64,000 nucleotides of DNA from Bipolaris cookei. Its lineage: Eukaryota; Ascomycota; Dothideomycetes; Pleosporales; Pleosporaceae. Under the pieces are notes generated by a model. The model saw only the letters and a list, made by a program, of their open reading frames with translations. It ran no database searches and was not told the DNA's origin. The translations under genes and the position numbers were made by a program. Positions 55,605-64,000 of this stretch are shown here, piece after piece. Location: positions 284,056 through 348,055 of the forward strand of contig NRSV01000039.1 in assembly GCA_002286855.1 (NCBI GenBank). Direction: 5' to 3'. Positions within the stretch are counted from its first letter, which is position 1. The number at the start of each line of letters is the position of its first letter.

Positions 55605-57009
55605 ATGCAAACCAATTCCGCTCTCAGCTCAGCTGTAGTTCAAGGTGATATAAATGATATACGGCGAATAATTGACAGAGAGCGCATCGCCCCCGAGGCC
55701 GATGTAGACGGGCAATCACTTGTACAGAAAGCATGTCTCTGGGGCCACAACAAAGCGGTAGTTTTACTTCTCTCTAAAGGGTTCAGGGCTGGCCTTAAAG
55801 ATCTCAGCAACCGTACTGCGCTTCACGAAGCCGCTTCTCGTGGCCATATTAAAACCATCAGGCGTCTTTTGGTTAAGAGAGCAGCAATCAATACGAAAGA
55901 TGACCTTGGTTGGACTCCGCTTCATGAAGCAGCTGCCAATGGCAAGAAAAAAGCCGTGAACCTGCTTATTGAGAAGGGGGCCGATATGACCATGGAGAAC
56001 TATCTTGGCTGCACCGCGCTTCACGAGGCAGCTGCTAGCGGCAGTGTCGGCTCAGTTCGTTGTCTTTGCAACAAAGGAATGTATGTTGATGCAACAGATG
56101 GATGACGTCGTACTGCGCTGCACGATGCAGCTGCACGCAGCCACGTGAAAACCATCGCTTATCTTTTGGACAATGGGGCAGACGTTCATGCAAACGATGA
56201 GCTTGGTCGGACTCCACTTCATATGGCAGCTGCTCACGGCAAAAGAAAGGCCATTGTCCTGCTTGTTAACAAAGGAGCGCACGTGAATGCACAAAACAGC
56301 TTAGGCAATACTCCCCTTCATGAAGCAGCCAATGAAGGGCAATTCGTATTCGGCGTGCTAGCTAAGAAGGGGGCATGCGTGAATGCAAAAAACGTCTCAG
56401 GTTTGACTCCACTTCATGTAGCAGCAGCTCAGGGCAATGTGGATGCCGTCAATTCTCTGATTTATGAGGGTGCCAGTATCAACGCGAAGGATAACAAAGG
56501 CCACACAGTACTTCACGACACCATTGCCTGCGGTCACGCGAAAATTGTTGGTCGTCTTCTAAGTAAAGGAGAGAGTATGGATGCGAGAGACAACAAAGGC
56601 CGCATGGCGTTTCACGGAGCAGGCTCTTACAAAAGTAAAAACCCTATATGTCGTCTTGTTAGTCGAGGAGTTGAGTCAGGAGACTAACGAGCTAACAGAG
56701 CATTTTTCTAAACTTCCTATAGAGCTACAATTCATGGTTGTGGAGCAGCTTGGACCAAAGGCAAGATTGCGCGATTTTCTGAAATATGAGAAAATCGTAA
56801 ACTATAAGAAGAAATGTCCAGAACTAGCAGCTGCAGAAATGGTGGGAGTGGAGAAGGCATGGATACACTGGTTGAAGGCGCAAGCGGCTGGAGTGGCGCT
56901 TTGTTTCTTCTCTAGCACACAGAGACAAGTGAAGTTCTTAATAAAGCATACAAGAGGTGCGTTGTATAGCAGCGGCCCTTTCATGATTAGAATGCTAACC
57001 TTGCGCTAG
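55605..57009 (+). pseudogene. Ankyrin-repeat protein with an in-frame stop and a frameshift
   Basis: From ATG 55605 a frame encodes about ten ankyrin repeats of 33 residues (for example NRTALHEAASRGHIKTIRRLL, here at the third repeat). TGA at 56103-56105 interrupts it; the same frame then continues (RRTALHDAAARSHVKTIAYLL) to 56687. A one-base shift near 56640 joins it to a tail frame through 57009 with KLPIELQFMVVEQLGPKARL, an F-box-like LPxEL motif, then a helical end (EKAWIHWLKAQAAG). CGA or TGG to TGA is the likely stop change. Ankyrin plus C-terminal F-box-like is a known fungal mixture. Whether the first part (166 codons) is made is unknown. It lies directly after a truncated transposase, so it may have been moved or cut by it. 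Confidence 0.6.
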
Positions 57010-57041
57010 TTTTGCAGAGACTCACGATCTCCGTCGGTGTC

Positions 57042-57575
57042 ATGTTCCACAACGAAATAGTTCATGGATGTCTTGCGAAGGAAACTGGTAATATACCAGT
57101 GTGCTATAAAACTACTCCGTTTCATTGCGGATGCCGTATTGGTGTTGCCAAATCGGAGAAGAATGCACCACGCTTGTACTTGGTGGTACAGGCATATGGT
57201 GCTTTAGGTCCCACGAATCGATTTGCTGCGGTCGGCGCGCTGACTAAGGAAACATTAAAAAGAACTTTTGGGCCCGCTGTCCAGTTGGTGCGTTTGAACA
57301 AGTGCGACCTAGTAGATAGGTTCGCGGTCATCAGACTTGGACATGGAGGTTGGGTCTCAGAACATTGTCGTTGTATTGGGAACATTGGCGGTGAATCTGT
57401 TTGTTTACCTTGTCTTGAGTATCATCCTTCTGTTCAAGACTTTGTCTTGGTCACTCAGCCGGCTGATCTTCTTTGGAATCGTGTTGCACAATTCATCACA
57501 GGACCTACAGATGCTGTGGATAGTGTTACCCACGTTCGTCCTGATCGCATGGGAATATTCAAATGCGAAACTTGA
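57042..57575 (+). CDS. Hypothetical protein, weakly supported (178 aa)
   Basis: An open frame beginning MFHNEIVHGCLAKETG with several cysteines (HCGCRIG, EHCRCIGNIGG, VCLPCLEY). No domain is recognised. Overlapping frames in other phases are also open, and the composition is not strongly coding, so it may be spurious. It sits just downstream of the ankyrin tail. Confidence 0.25.
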   Translation: MFHNEIVHGCLAKETGNIPVCYKTTPFHCGCRIGVAKSEKNAPRLYLVVQAYGALGPTNRFAAVGALTKETLKRTFGPAVQLVRLNKCDLVDRFAVIRLGHGGWVSEHCRCIGNIGGESVCLPCLEYHPSVQDFVLVTQPADLLWNRVAQFITGPTDAVDSVTHVRPDRMGIFKCET

Positions 57576-57749
57576 GGCTACGCCAAGTAACCTATCTTGT
57601 CCGACGAAGTAGCTTCTCACCCTACCTTTACAATCGTAACATACAGCCTCTACGATTTTAGGGCAAACTCGCTGCAGCTTTACAACTGTATTTCTTTTAG
57701 CATAGTGTCTTTCGGTTCGGGGGAGCCCGGTGTGCCATGCTAATAATGT

Positions 57750-58045
57750 TCATCAAACCTCTGTCAGTAGCTCCAATGCAAGGAATCGCGATCTGGGGAC
57801 AATCTCTGCAATGGAAGTTGTCGCGACCCAGCCATGTTGATCACTGATCTGATCACCTGATCTGATCAAGCCGAACAGATCAGATCAAGGGATCATCCAG
57901 ATCAGCTGATTAGGTAAGTAAGCTAGTCTAATTAGTAGGGCTAGAATACAAGCAGCCGTATATGTATATTGCGACTAGTCCATGAAACAACAAACCCCTC
58001 AAACTTAGAGTTATTATCATTTCTGGTCCTATCCGGCATTCTGGA
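57750..58045. repeat. GATC-rich hairpin and LINE flank
   Basis: 57863-57892 contains TGATCTGATC and, 10 bases on, GATCAGATCA: a 10-bp perfect stem. Further TGATCA/GATCTGATC words surround it (57838-57910). The rest is the flank into which LINE copy D was inserted. No gene is seen. Confidence 0.5.
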
Positions 58046-58367
58046 TTTTATTATTATTCCATTATAGTCCTGTATCAGCCGTTGGCTATGTAGGACTTTG
58101 GCCAAAGGCCGTTCTATCTACCTAGTTACAATTTGGTACGTTGTGCTGTATTGCGTGACTATGGTGCTTCGGCCTGTATCTAGCTAAGCTATTACTAGCT
58201 CTCTAGATGCCTAGTGCTAAAGAGCAGTTTGGTAACAGGGAGAGATGTAGGGCAGCTAGGCTGCCTTCCAGCGAGCTCTCTTAGGGGAAAGGAAATATTA
58301 CTAAAAGATCAAAATTCGTTCTTCTTTGTTTTTCTTCTTTTATTGTTCTTTTCTCTTGTTTTTCTTT

Positions 58368-59636
58368 CTAGCCTTCTTGGCCAAGATGCCACTTTCTTGT
58401 TCCTATCCTTGTGCTAGTAATAAAAGCCAAGGTGGCTTCTATACCGCTCGTGGTATGGAGTAATAGTGGGAGTTTGAGTACTTTTTGGTTGAGAGTCTTT
58501 TTGAGCTGGTTTCTTTCTACGCTGTAGAAGCCGCAGTATAGAAGTAAATGCTCTGCCGTTTGTGGTCTCCCGCATCTGCAGAGCTCGCATTCTCTTCTCT
58601 TAAATCTCTTTAAGTAGGCGTTGAAGTATCCGTGTCCTATCTTAAGAGAGTAGAAGGAGCTTGAAATATCTCTTTTCGTGTCTCTTGGGATTGCTAGTTG
58701 GTTTTTTATCTTAAGATCGAAGATAGCTCCATAGCTAGTCTTCTTCTCTCTTGCTTTTCCCCTATACTTTCTCCACTCTTCTGCTTGGCTAGCTCTTTGG
58801 AGGAGCTTAATCTTAGTGCCTAGGAAGGCTAGGCTTGTTTGTGATTTTTTTGGTGTTTGTTTTGTGGCTTCCTTAGCTAAGGAGTCTGCTTTTTCGTTTC
58901 CTTCTATATCTGTGTGGCCGGGAGCCCATTTTAAGAAGATCTTTGCTTTTCTGTTTAGGATAGCTTTAGCTGCTTTTTGGCACCGAATCACCCACTGCTG
59001 ACTAGGCTTATCTGATAGACTCTGGAGCCTGTAGATGGCAGCTTGGTTGTCAGCGTAAACGTGGATATTCTGGTCTTTTTTTGCTATTTTAGCAGCGTAT
59101 TCGAACGCTGCTGTAATGCCTTCAAGCTCTCCATTATAGACGAGTTGGTGCTCGCCTATATTCTTTGTCTCTGCGTAGATTTCTTCTTGGTTTGGGTTAT
59201 AGACTACTAGGCCTACTCCAATCCCATCTCCGTCTTTAGTTTTAGAGGCGTCTGAGTAGATTACTATAGAGTTATCCTCTATTTTTTGGATATAATCTTT
59301 GTGCGCGGCTGCCTCTTCTTCTTTCGATTTCTTTGATGTAGAGATATTGTAGTTGAGAGAATTCCATGGTCTGAACTTGTATGGGATGATTTCTTCTATC
59401 TCTTGGGTAGATGGGATGGAGCTCGTGATAGCCCGTAGCTGTCTAGTCTTGTATGGCTTTTTTGATAGCTGAAGGGTTGTTTTTTGTAGCCTTGCAATAG
59501 CTTTTGTAATTGGATGGGTTGGAGCTAGTTGTATAGCTCGCAGAGCGTATTTTCGATTCGTTTGGCTTAGCCGTATCGCTGGTGACGGCAAGCTAGCTTC
59601 GATACTTGTTGGGGTAGCTGGAGCTGTTTTGAACAC
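58368..59636 (-). pseudogene. LINE RNase H domain and C-terminal Cys/His tail
   Basis: A 422-codon open frame. RNase H shows the acidic catalytic set: VIYSDASKTKDGDG (first Asp), YNGELEGITAAFEYA (Glu), VYADNQAAIYRLQ (second Asp) and WAPGHTDIEGNEKADSLAK (final Asp). The end has CELCRCGRPQTAEHLLLYC, a Cys/His-rich knuckle-like motif shared with the other copies. It is open, but it was once joined to the RT upstream, so it is a domain of ORF2 rather than a gene of its own. Near 59975 a T-run disrupts the frame linking the two. Confidence 0.85.
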
Positions 59637-60050
59637 TCCTAGTACCTTTCTGCACGCCGCGTTGTGTAGTGGCTGAAGCTGATCTTCTATATAGCTCTGG
59701 TTTCGCCAATAGATTGGCGACCCATAGTCTGCAATGCTAGTAACGCATGCTAGATATAGTTGTCTAATAGCAAAGGGGGATAGACTGCGGTTTATATTCG
59801 CTAGTCTCCCTAGTCTATTAAAAGCTGTTTTTGCTTGGCTAGCTCGGATAGCTACGTGTCCTCGGAAGGATAGCTTGTTGTCGAGGTGTACCCCTAGCCA
59901 CTTAATCGTATCTTTGTGGTCGATTTTCTCCTTGCTAGGGAGCTCTAGAGGTATTTCTTTTCTTTTTGTTTTTTTTTGTAAAATGAATCAGCTCTGTCTT
60001 CGCTATATCGAATTCGATTGCTAGTTCTTTTCCTTTCGTAACTAGTTTCT

Positions 60051-60503
60051 TTACCTCCCGTTGGAGTATCTTAACGTTTTTCTTAATAGACGTTGAGGAG
60101 GTTGTGATGGAGATATCGTCGATGTAGGAGAGCAGAAACTTGCCCCCATTTGGTTGTATGGAATGAGGCTCCTTTCTTCCATTTCGGCCGTGATCCGGTT
60201 GGCTACGATCTTCTCTACGACCTTTGCTATAGTGTTCTTAAGTGCAATTGGGCGGTAGCTGCTTGGCAGGGAATAGTCGCTCTTCTTTTCCTTGCGGAGT
60301 ACTACTATTGTAGATTCCTTAAGTTCGCGAGGGATGTTGCCGTCCTTTAGGATCTGGGTGATTGCTTCGGCAAGTTCGTCTTTGATTTTGTCGCATAGTC
60401 TTTTCCAAACCTCTTTCGGTATCCCATCTGGGCCAGGGGTTTTTTTATTTGGTAGTTCTGAGATAACGTCTTTAACGTCTTTCTCCGTGACTGTGTACTC
60501 CAT
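60051..60503 (-). pseudogene. LINE reverse transcriptase fragment with internal deletion
   Basis: The N-terminal fingers are visible: KKTPGPDGIPKEVWKRL, then SYRPIALKNTIAKVVEKIV and AEMEERSLIPYNQMG. The next sequence, in another phase at about 60130-60100, is KFLLSYIDDIS, the catalytic YIDD box. The palm region that should lie between (with the first catalytic Asp and the PQGSPLSP-type segment) is absent, so an internal deletion has removed it and shifted the frame. No reverse transcriptase activity is possible. Confidence 0.8.
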
Positions 60504-60608
60504 ATCAAATCGGGTAGCGTTGTAGTTTGGCTCGATGTCTGATAGATCCGCTTTTCCGCTAGCTGGGAAGAACTTCTCACCGAGGATTCTTGCCTTTCCC
60601 TGGTTCGT

Positions 60609-61799
60609 TCAGTTTAGCTCCTCATCTTTGTTCCTGCGCAGCGTAGGGACGGTGGCATCACCGTTGTCACCTCTGCTCCTTCTACTCCACTTCGACATTG
60701 TCCAGAGACCCCTGTTGTGGGCGTGTTGTTCATCTTCGGCGTCAGCTGTGATCTCTTCGACGAATTTCCGCCATCGCGCTCTCGCGTTAGTCCTCAGCAG
60801 TCGCTTTACCTGGTTTCTCTTAGCCTTCCACTGCCTGTTGTGGGTTTCGTCTCTGGTCCTTTGGTACTCTCTTCTTTCCCTCTGGGCTTCTAGCAGCAGG
60901 TCTGATGCCTCTGGCGACCACTCTGGGCGGGACCTATCACAGTGTCTCGTTCTTGGACAGTGTTCGTCTAGGATCTTCCTGACGGTCTGGGTGATAGTTA
61001 TTAGCGTCCACTCTGGGTGGTGTCTCCATTCCTTCTTAGCCACCTCTTCTTCAATCCTACTCCAGTCTGCCCTGTTGAGCGCGAATTTATGGTTCGTCCG
61101 ATAGGCTGGCCTGCCGCCCTGGATCTGGATCTCGATAGGAATATGGTCCTTCATCAGGGACCACTCCCTTCTTGGTTGGTACGAGATTATCCTGTCTGTC
61201 ATCTCTCGTGTGGCGAACCCAAGATCGATTACACTTGTTCTGTGGTTTCGTTCCCAGGTGGCAACGCCTTCCTCGTTTAGCAGGGAGAGGCCATAGCTCT
61301 CCATCTGTTGCAATAAATGTTGAGCCTTCTCCTCCCTTGCCGTCGTTGGGCCTGCCCATTCTGGGTGGTGAGCATTAAAGTCACCAATCACCAACGTCCT
61401 AGGGTGATTGTCTTCGAGGCATTTCTTAATAGTAGGCCATGTCTCTATGCTTGGCTGGTTTGCTGGACCAACCGGGTTGTAGACATTAAGAACCCTCACC
61501 TCTTGGCTCCCTCTCCCGATGCGAAGATATTCGCAGTTTGACGTGGACTGTAGGACCTCCCACTCTGTGTTTGGTATTCTATCATGGATCATGAATACGG
61601 TTTTGTCACCTATCTCCAGCCTTCTGCTAAGACGGTAATTCCTTGGGCAGTAGGTGTTGTTTCTTCCCCGGTTACGGACCAGAGGTTCTTGAACTGCAAT
61701 TACTGGGTATTTTTCTGGCTCTAGGGAATCGAAGAATGGTTGTGCTCCACCGCCGTTTGCATTTCCGCAGTTGTATTGGATGATGTTGAGGTCCCTCAT
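60609..61799 (-). pseudogene. LINE apurinic-type endonuclease domain (396 codons)
   Basis: Exonuclease-endonuclease-phosphatase fold: IQYNCGNANG, IAVQEPLV (metal-binding Glu), VIGDFNAHHPEWAG (Asp-Asn), SVIDLGFAT and MKDHIPIEI (catalytic Asp-His). It nicks target DNA before reverse transcription. The frame ends in TGA at 60609-60611 after EELN, but the following codons (TNQGKARILGEKFF) stay in phase with the RT fragment, so the stop is a point change (TGG likely) inside ORF2. Confidence 0.88.
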
Positions 61800-61911
61800 T
61801 GGGTGCTCCTCGCCATTCCTTCCGCACTTGTGCTGTTAGTCCTTGTGCTGAATAAAGGCAGCCGTCCCTGGTGTGGGTTGTTGCCAGCGCGCTCGATATT
61901 TGTGGGTCGCC

Positions 61912-61912
61912 N
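61912..61912. other. Isolated N between two head-to-head LINE ends
   Basis: Single undetermined base between the 5' end of copy D (minus) and copy E (plus). Confidence 0.95.
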
Positions 61913-62173
61913 GATCTTTTAGTAATATTTCCTTTCCCCTAAGAGAGCTCGCTGGAAGGCAGCCTAGCTGCCCTACATCTCTCCCTGTTACCAAACTGCT
62001 CTTTAGCACCAGGCATCTAGAGAGCTAGTAATAGCTTAGCTAGATACAGGCCGAAGCACCATAGTCACGCAATACAGCACAACGTACCAAATTGTAACTA
62101 GGTAGATAGAACGGCCTTTGGCCAAAGTCCTACATAGCCAACGGCTGATACAGGACTATAATGGAATAATAAT
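61913..62173 (+). mobile_element. Tad1-like LINE, 3' untranslated fragment (copy E)
   Basis: Plus-strand copy of the LINE 3' end, nearly identical to copy D's 58050-58310 region: CCTACATCTCTCCCTGTTACC, the GGCCTTTGGCCAAAGTC block, and the tail ATAATGGAATAATAATT. It meets copy D head to head at the N at 61912. No coding part. The near identity to D suggests recent copies or an assembly join. Confidence 0.85.
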
Positions 62174-62177
62174 TAGA

Positions 62178-62358
62178 CACGGACAGACACGCATGTACAA
62201 GCATACCGTGTCCGTGCACCTGGCGCACATGTTCAGCTGGCGCACACCCCAACACTATAACAATCAGCTCGTACATGAGGTTATTGAGTTACACCACAAA
62301 GCTGTATATACGTAATATTTTGGTGGATGACTAAATATACCCTTGCAAAAAATTTGTA
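62178..62358. repeat. Short inverted repeat in flank
   Basis: GACACGGACA at 62175-62184 pairs with TGTCCGTG at 62207-62214 across a 22-base loop. It may be part of a terminal repeat of another element, but no partner was found. Nothing else is seen before the transposase tail. Confidence 0.3.
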
Positions 62359-63925
62359 CTACCTGAATTTTGACGGATGAGTGATGGTGCGGCCACGTGA
62401 CGTGGTGCGCCGTGGTTCTGGCGATGCAGCCCATACGGCTGCACCAGACGTTGCACCACTGATTGCACCACCACCACTAACCATCTGGCGTTTTTGTGGC
62501 TTAGATAGAGCTCTTAAAGCTCTATGCTTGTCTCTTTGGGAAGTTTGGATAGCTTTTTGACGGTCTCTCTCCTCTTTTTTACGCTGGTTTTCGGCCCTCT
62601 TTGCGGCGGCATTGGCAGCTGTCAGATGACAGCAACCTAAGCCGCGGAACGCAGTCGATATTATGCCAGGATATATCGGCATGAATTACAGCCGACGTAC
62701 TTTGATACTTACATGAAACAAGCACCTACCGAGGCAATAGCAAGACACTGCACATAAGTAATGGCAGAGAACAATCACAACAAATATCAATACAATTCAT
62801 TTTTTCACAATCAATTGACCGTCCTCGATAACACATGACAATCTAACAGCAGCTCTCTCAGCCATCTCCCTCTGCCGTCTTTTCCTCGCCTTCACCCTCT
62901 CCTCTGCCCTCTCCTTGGCGAGCTTTTGCTTTAGCAGCTTATTAACTTCTTGAAGACGCTTTGTCTCAGCTTTTTCAAGCTTTTTTTGGTGTTCTTCTGC
63001 CTCTCTAGTGGCTAGAGTGGCCCAAGCTTGGCGTACACTTCGAGGTGAGTAGAATGTAGCTCCACCAGTACGCCGATTTGACACAGAAAGCGGGAGGGCT
63101 TTACCATGGCTCTTACGCTTATTTTTGGTGGCAAGAGATGCCTGTAACTCGTGTATTTCTAGCTTCTGAAGCTTGCTTTTGGTGGTGAGCCGATGGATCG
63201 CTGCCATGAGCTCTCTAGCCACATTCTCGCTGGTTTCCTTCACTAATTCTGCCAGCAATCGTTGTATACGGGCCCAATCAGTTGGAGAGAGTTGATATAG
63301 AGCTTCTTGATCGGCCTGATCGGTCTACTCGGGTGGTGTATGGGGCTGAAACTTGATCAGCACTGGTCTCAGATCCCTTGGCCATACGCCTGTGAGGGGC
63401 TGCGCAAAGGTTGCCGATGCCTGGTAACAAGATTGTATTCGATAGAGAACTGAGCTTCTGAGCTACGTAGCTATCTATATACAGTGCTAGCTGCCCGTGC
63501 ACAATCGAGTCGATAAGACCTAGTCGCTCCGGTTGTCGGTCAGAGCGCACCGAGTCTCGCCGAGACTCGGAGCTCTAGGTGGCATCCGGATTTTAGGAGC
63601 AGGCCGAGATTCCATCGAGGAACAACACACCAACTAGGCTCTAGCCTATCACAACGCCTATAGCTTTGAAGCTTGATAGTATATTCTTTTCAGTGAAGCT
63701 TCTAGTGTATGCCGACCAGAAGAGGTGAAAAAAGTCTGCTTTCCGCACTGGTAATCGGCCTTGGCTGGCTTGTTGATGCCGAGTAAGTTCGGACGAATAG
63801 GCAGCTGAAAGTGGCCCGAACAAGCCAACATCTAATGGCTGAAGCGTATGGGTTGAATGGGGTGGAAATACAGCTATAATAATCCGATTCTTGGTGGCGT
63901 AAATGTCACAAGATGCTAGGAGCAC
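62359..63925 (-). mobile_element. pogo/Fot1-type transposase, copy 3 (degenerate, runs to right edge)
   Basis: Minus strand. From the right: a DDE fragment at 63925-63641 (RIIIAVFPPHSTHTLQPLDV and SFTEKNILSSFKAIGV), then a broken stretch, then 63258-62797 (MLAELVKETSENVARELMAA..., FYSPRSVRQAWATLA, a charged coiled coil KLEKAETKRLQEVNKL), then an insert at 62632-62843, and the last part 62640-62359 (AIQTSQRDKHRALRALSKP, ending RTITHPSKFR). The QTSQR and TxxSKxR endings are standard for pogo-type transposases (from memory). The N-terminal DNA-binding part and the first two catalytic residues are not visible in the window. Stops and the insert make it dead. Confidence 0.75.
62632..62843 (-). repeat. 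Dispersed repeat inserted in the transposase tail (one 37-bp unit)
   Basis: The same repeat as 5869-6070 (plus): minus strand reads GGTGCTTGTTTCATGTA, then one CATGCCGATATATCCTGGCA unit, then CCGCGGCTTAGG. It interrupts the coiled-coil tail of the transposase, and GCAGCT occurs at both edges (62624-62630 and about 62839-62846), a possible target duplication. Non-coding. Confidence 0.65.
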
Positions 63926-64000
63926 GAATCCAAAAGCTTTGGGAAGCGTTGGTGAATTGCTACGTACACTATCTGTGAAGACTCAAGACGTTGCGTAAGG

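Larger units (their letters stand above)
58046..61911 (-). mobile_element. Tad1-like LINE copy D, 5'-truncated, reverse transcriptase core deleted
   Basis: The most complete LINE here, minus strand. It has an endonuclease (61799-60609), then a reverse transcriptase start (60503-60130), a catalytic-box fragment, an RNase H plus Cys/His tail frame (59636-58368), a 3' untranslated part and a TAATAATAATAA-like tail. The 5' side ends at the N at 61912, after a little of a possible ORF1 end. Tad1-clade elements carry an RNase H after the RT, which fits. Confidence 0.9.

Noticed and set aside
57012..57180. Second transposase piece sharing GCRIGVAK with the transposase at 55285
   Set aside because: Only about 17 bases match and the residues before and after do not; chance is possible.
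61911..62173. Twin-priming inversion joining LINE copies D and E
   Set aside because: Both arms contain the same 3' end, which twin priming does not produce; two copies or an assembly join are better explanations.

Overview
This is nuclear DNA of a filamentous ascomycete (Pezizomycotina). The evidence is short introns of about 46-58 bp with GTAAGT-like donors and GCTAAC/GCTGAC branch sites, fungal-only domain families (HET, HeLo-like/PigL_N, DUF7924), a Tad1-type LINE, Ty3 chromovirus and pogo/Fot1-type transposons, and C-to-T type nonsense changes that look like RIP. A Dothideomycete (Pleosporales) would fit, but that is inference. No search was run; family names come from recognising motifs.

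Layout. 1-5.6 kb is a nest of dead elements: a LINE 3' end, a broken Hsp70-like gene, a chromovirus Pol tail, and a pogo-type element whose terminal repeat was hit by a LINE (13-bp target duplication). 5.6-8.4 kb holds a minisatellite-bearing repeat and a truncated copy of a two-gene cassette (F-box-like protein plus a 63-residue protein). 8.45-10.7 kb is a second pogo-type element with a solo LTR inside its transposase gene, followed by a MITE. 11.5-14.5 kb has two tandem PigL_N (HeLo-like) genes, the second with one in-frame stop. 16.0-20.3 kb is a 1424-residue HET-NACHT-ankyrin protein, a fungal NLR. Then come a C2H2 gene (21.1-22.1), a dynamin-like GTPase (24.4-26.7), a third PigL_N gene (27.5-28.7), a decayed PD-(D/E)XK-like gene (29.9-31.4), a DUF7924-like gene (32.2-33.5), an unknown coiled-coil gene (34.7-35.9), a TA-flanked MITE, an RBR ubiquitin-ligase gene with two in-frame stops (38.4-39.9), the full-length inverted copy of the cassette (41.4-43.2) and a DHA2-type MFS transporter (44.3-46.2). 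From 46.7 kb a gene-poor stretch contains a long-TIR element and a CAGT-ended MITE. It is followed by a spherulin/germin-like cupin (50.9-51.8), a gene fragment, an AhpD-like protein (53.3-54.2), a truncated transposase, an ankyrin gene with breaks (55.6-57.0), a LINE lacking part of its reverse transcriptase (58.0-61.9) and a third pogo-type element running off the right edge.

How it fits together. The gene content (NLR, three free-standing HeLo-like proteins, a dynamin, RBR and F-box-like ubiquitin-type proteins, ankyrin and nuclease-like genes) resembles a fungal self/non-self recognition island set in transposon-rich DNA. The best candidates for something undescribed are the NLR plus PigL_N group, and the duplicated F-box-like/small-protein cassette, whose small reading frame and intergenic spacing are kept in both copies. 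Recurrent CAA/CGA/TGG-to-stop changes in otherwise open host genes suggest that RIP, or a similar mutator, has worked on the island. Three isolated N bases fall exactly where repeat copies are joined, so those joins may be assembly artefacts.
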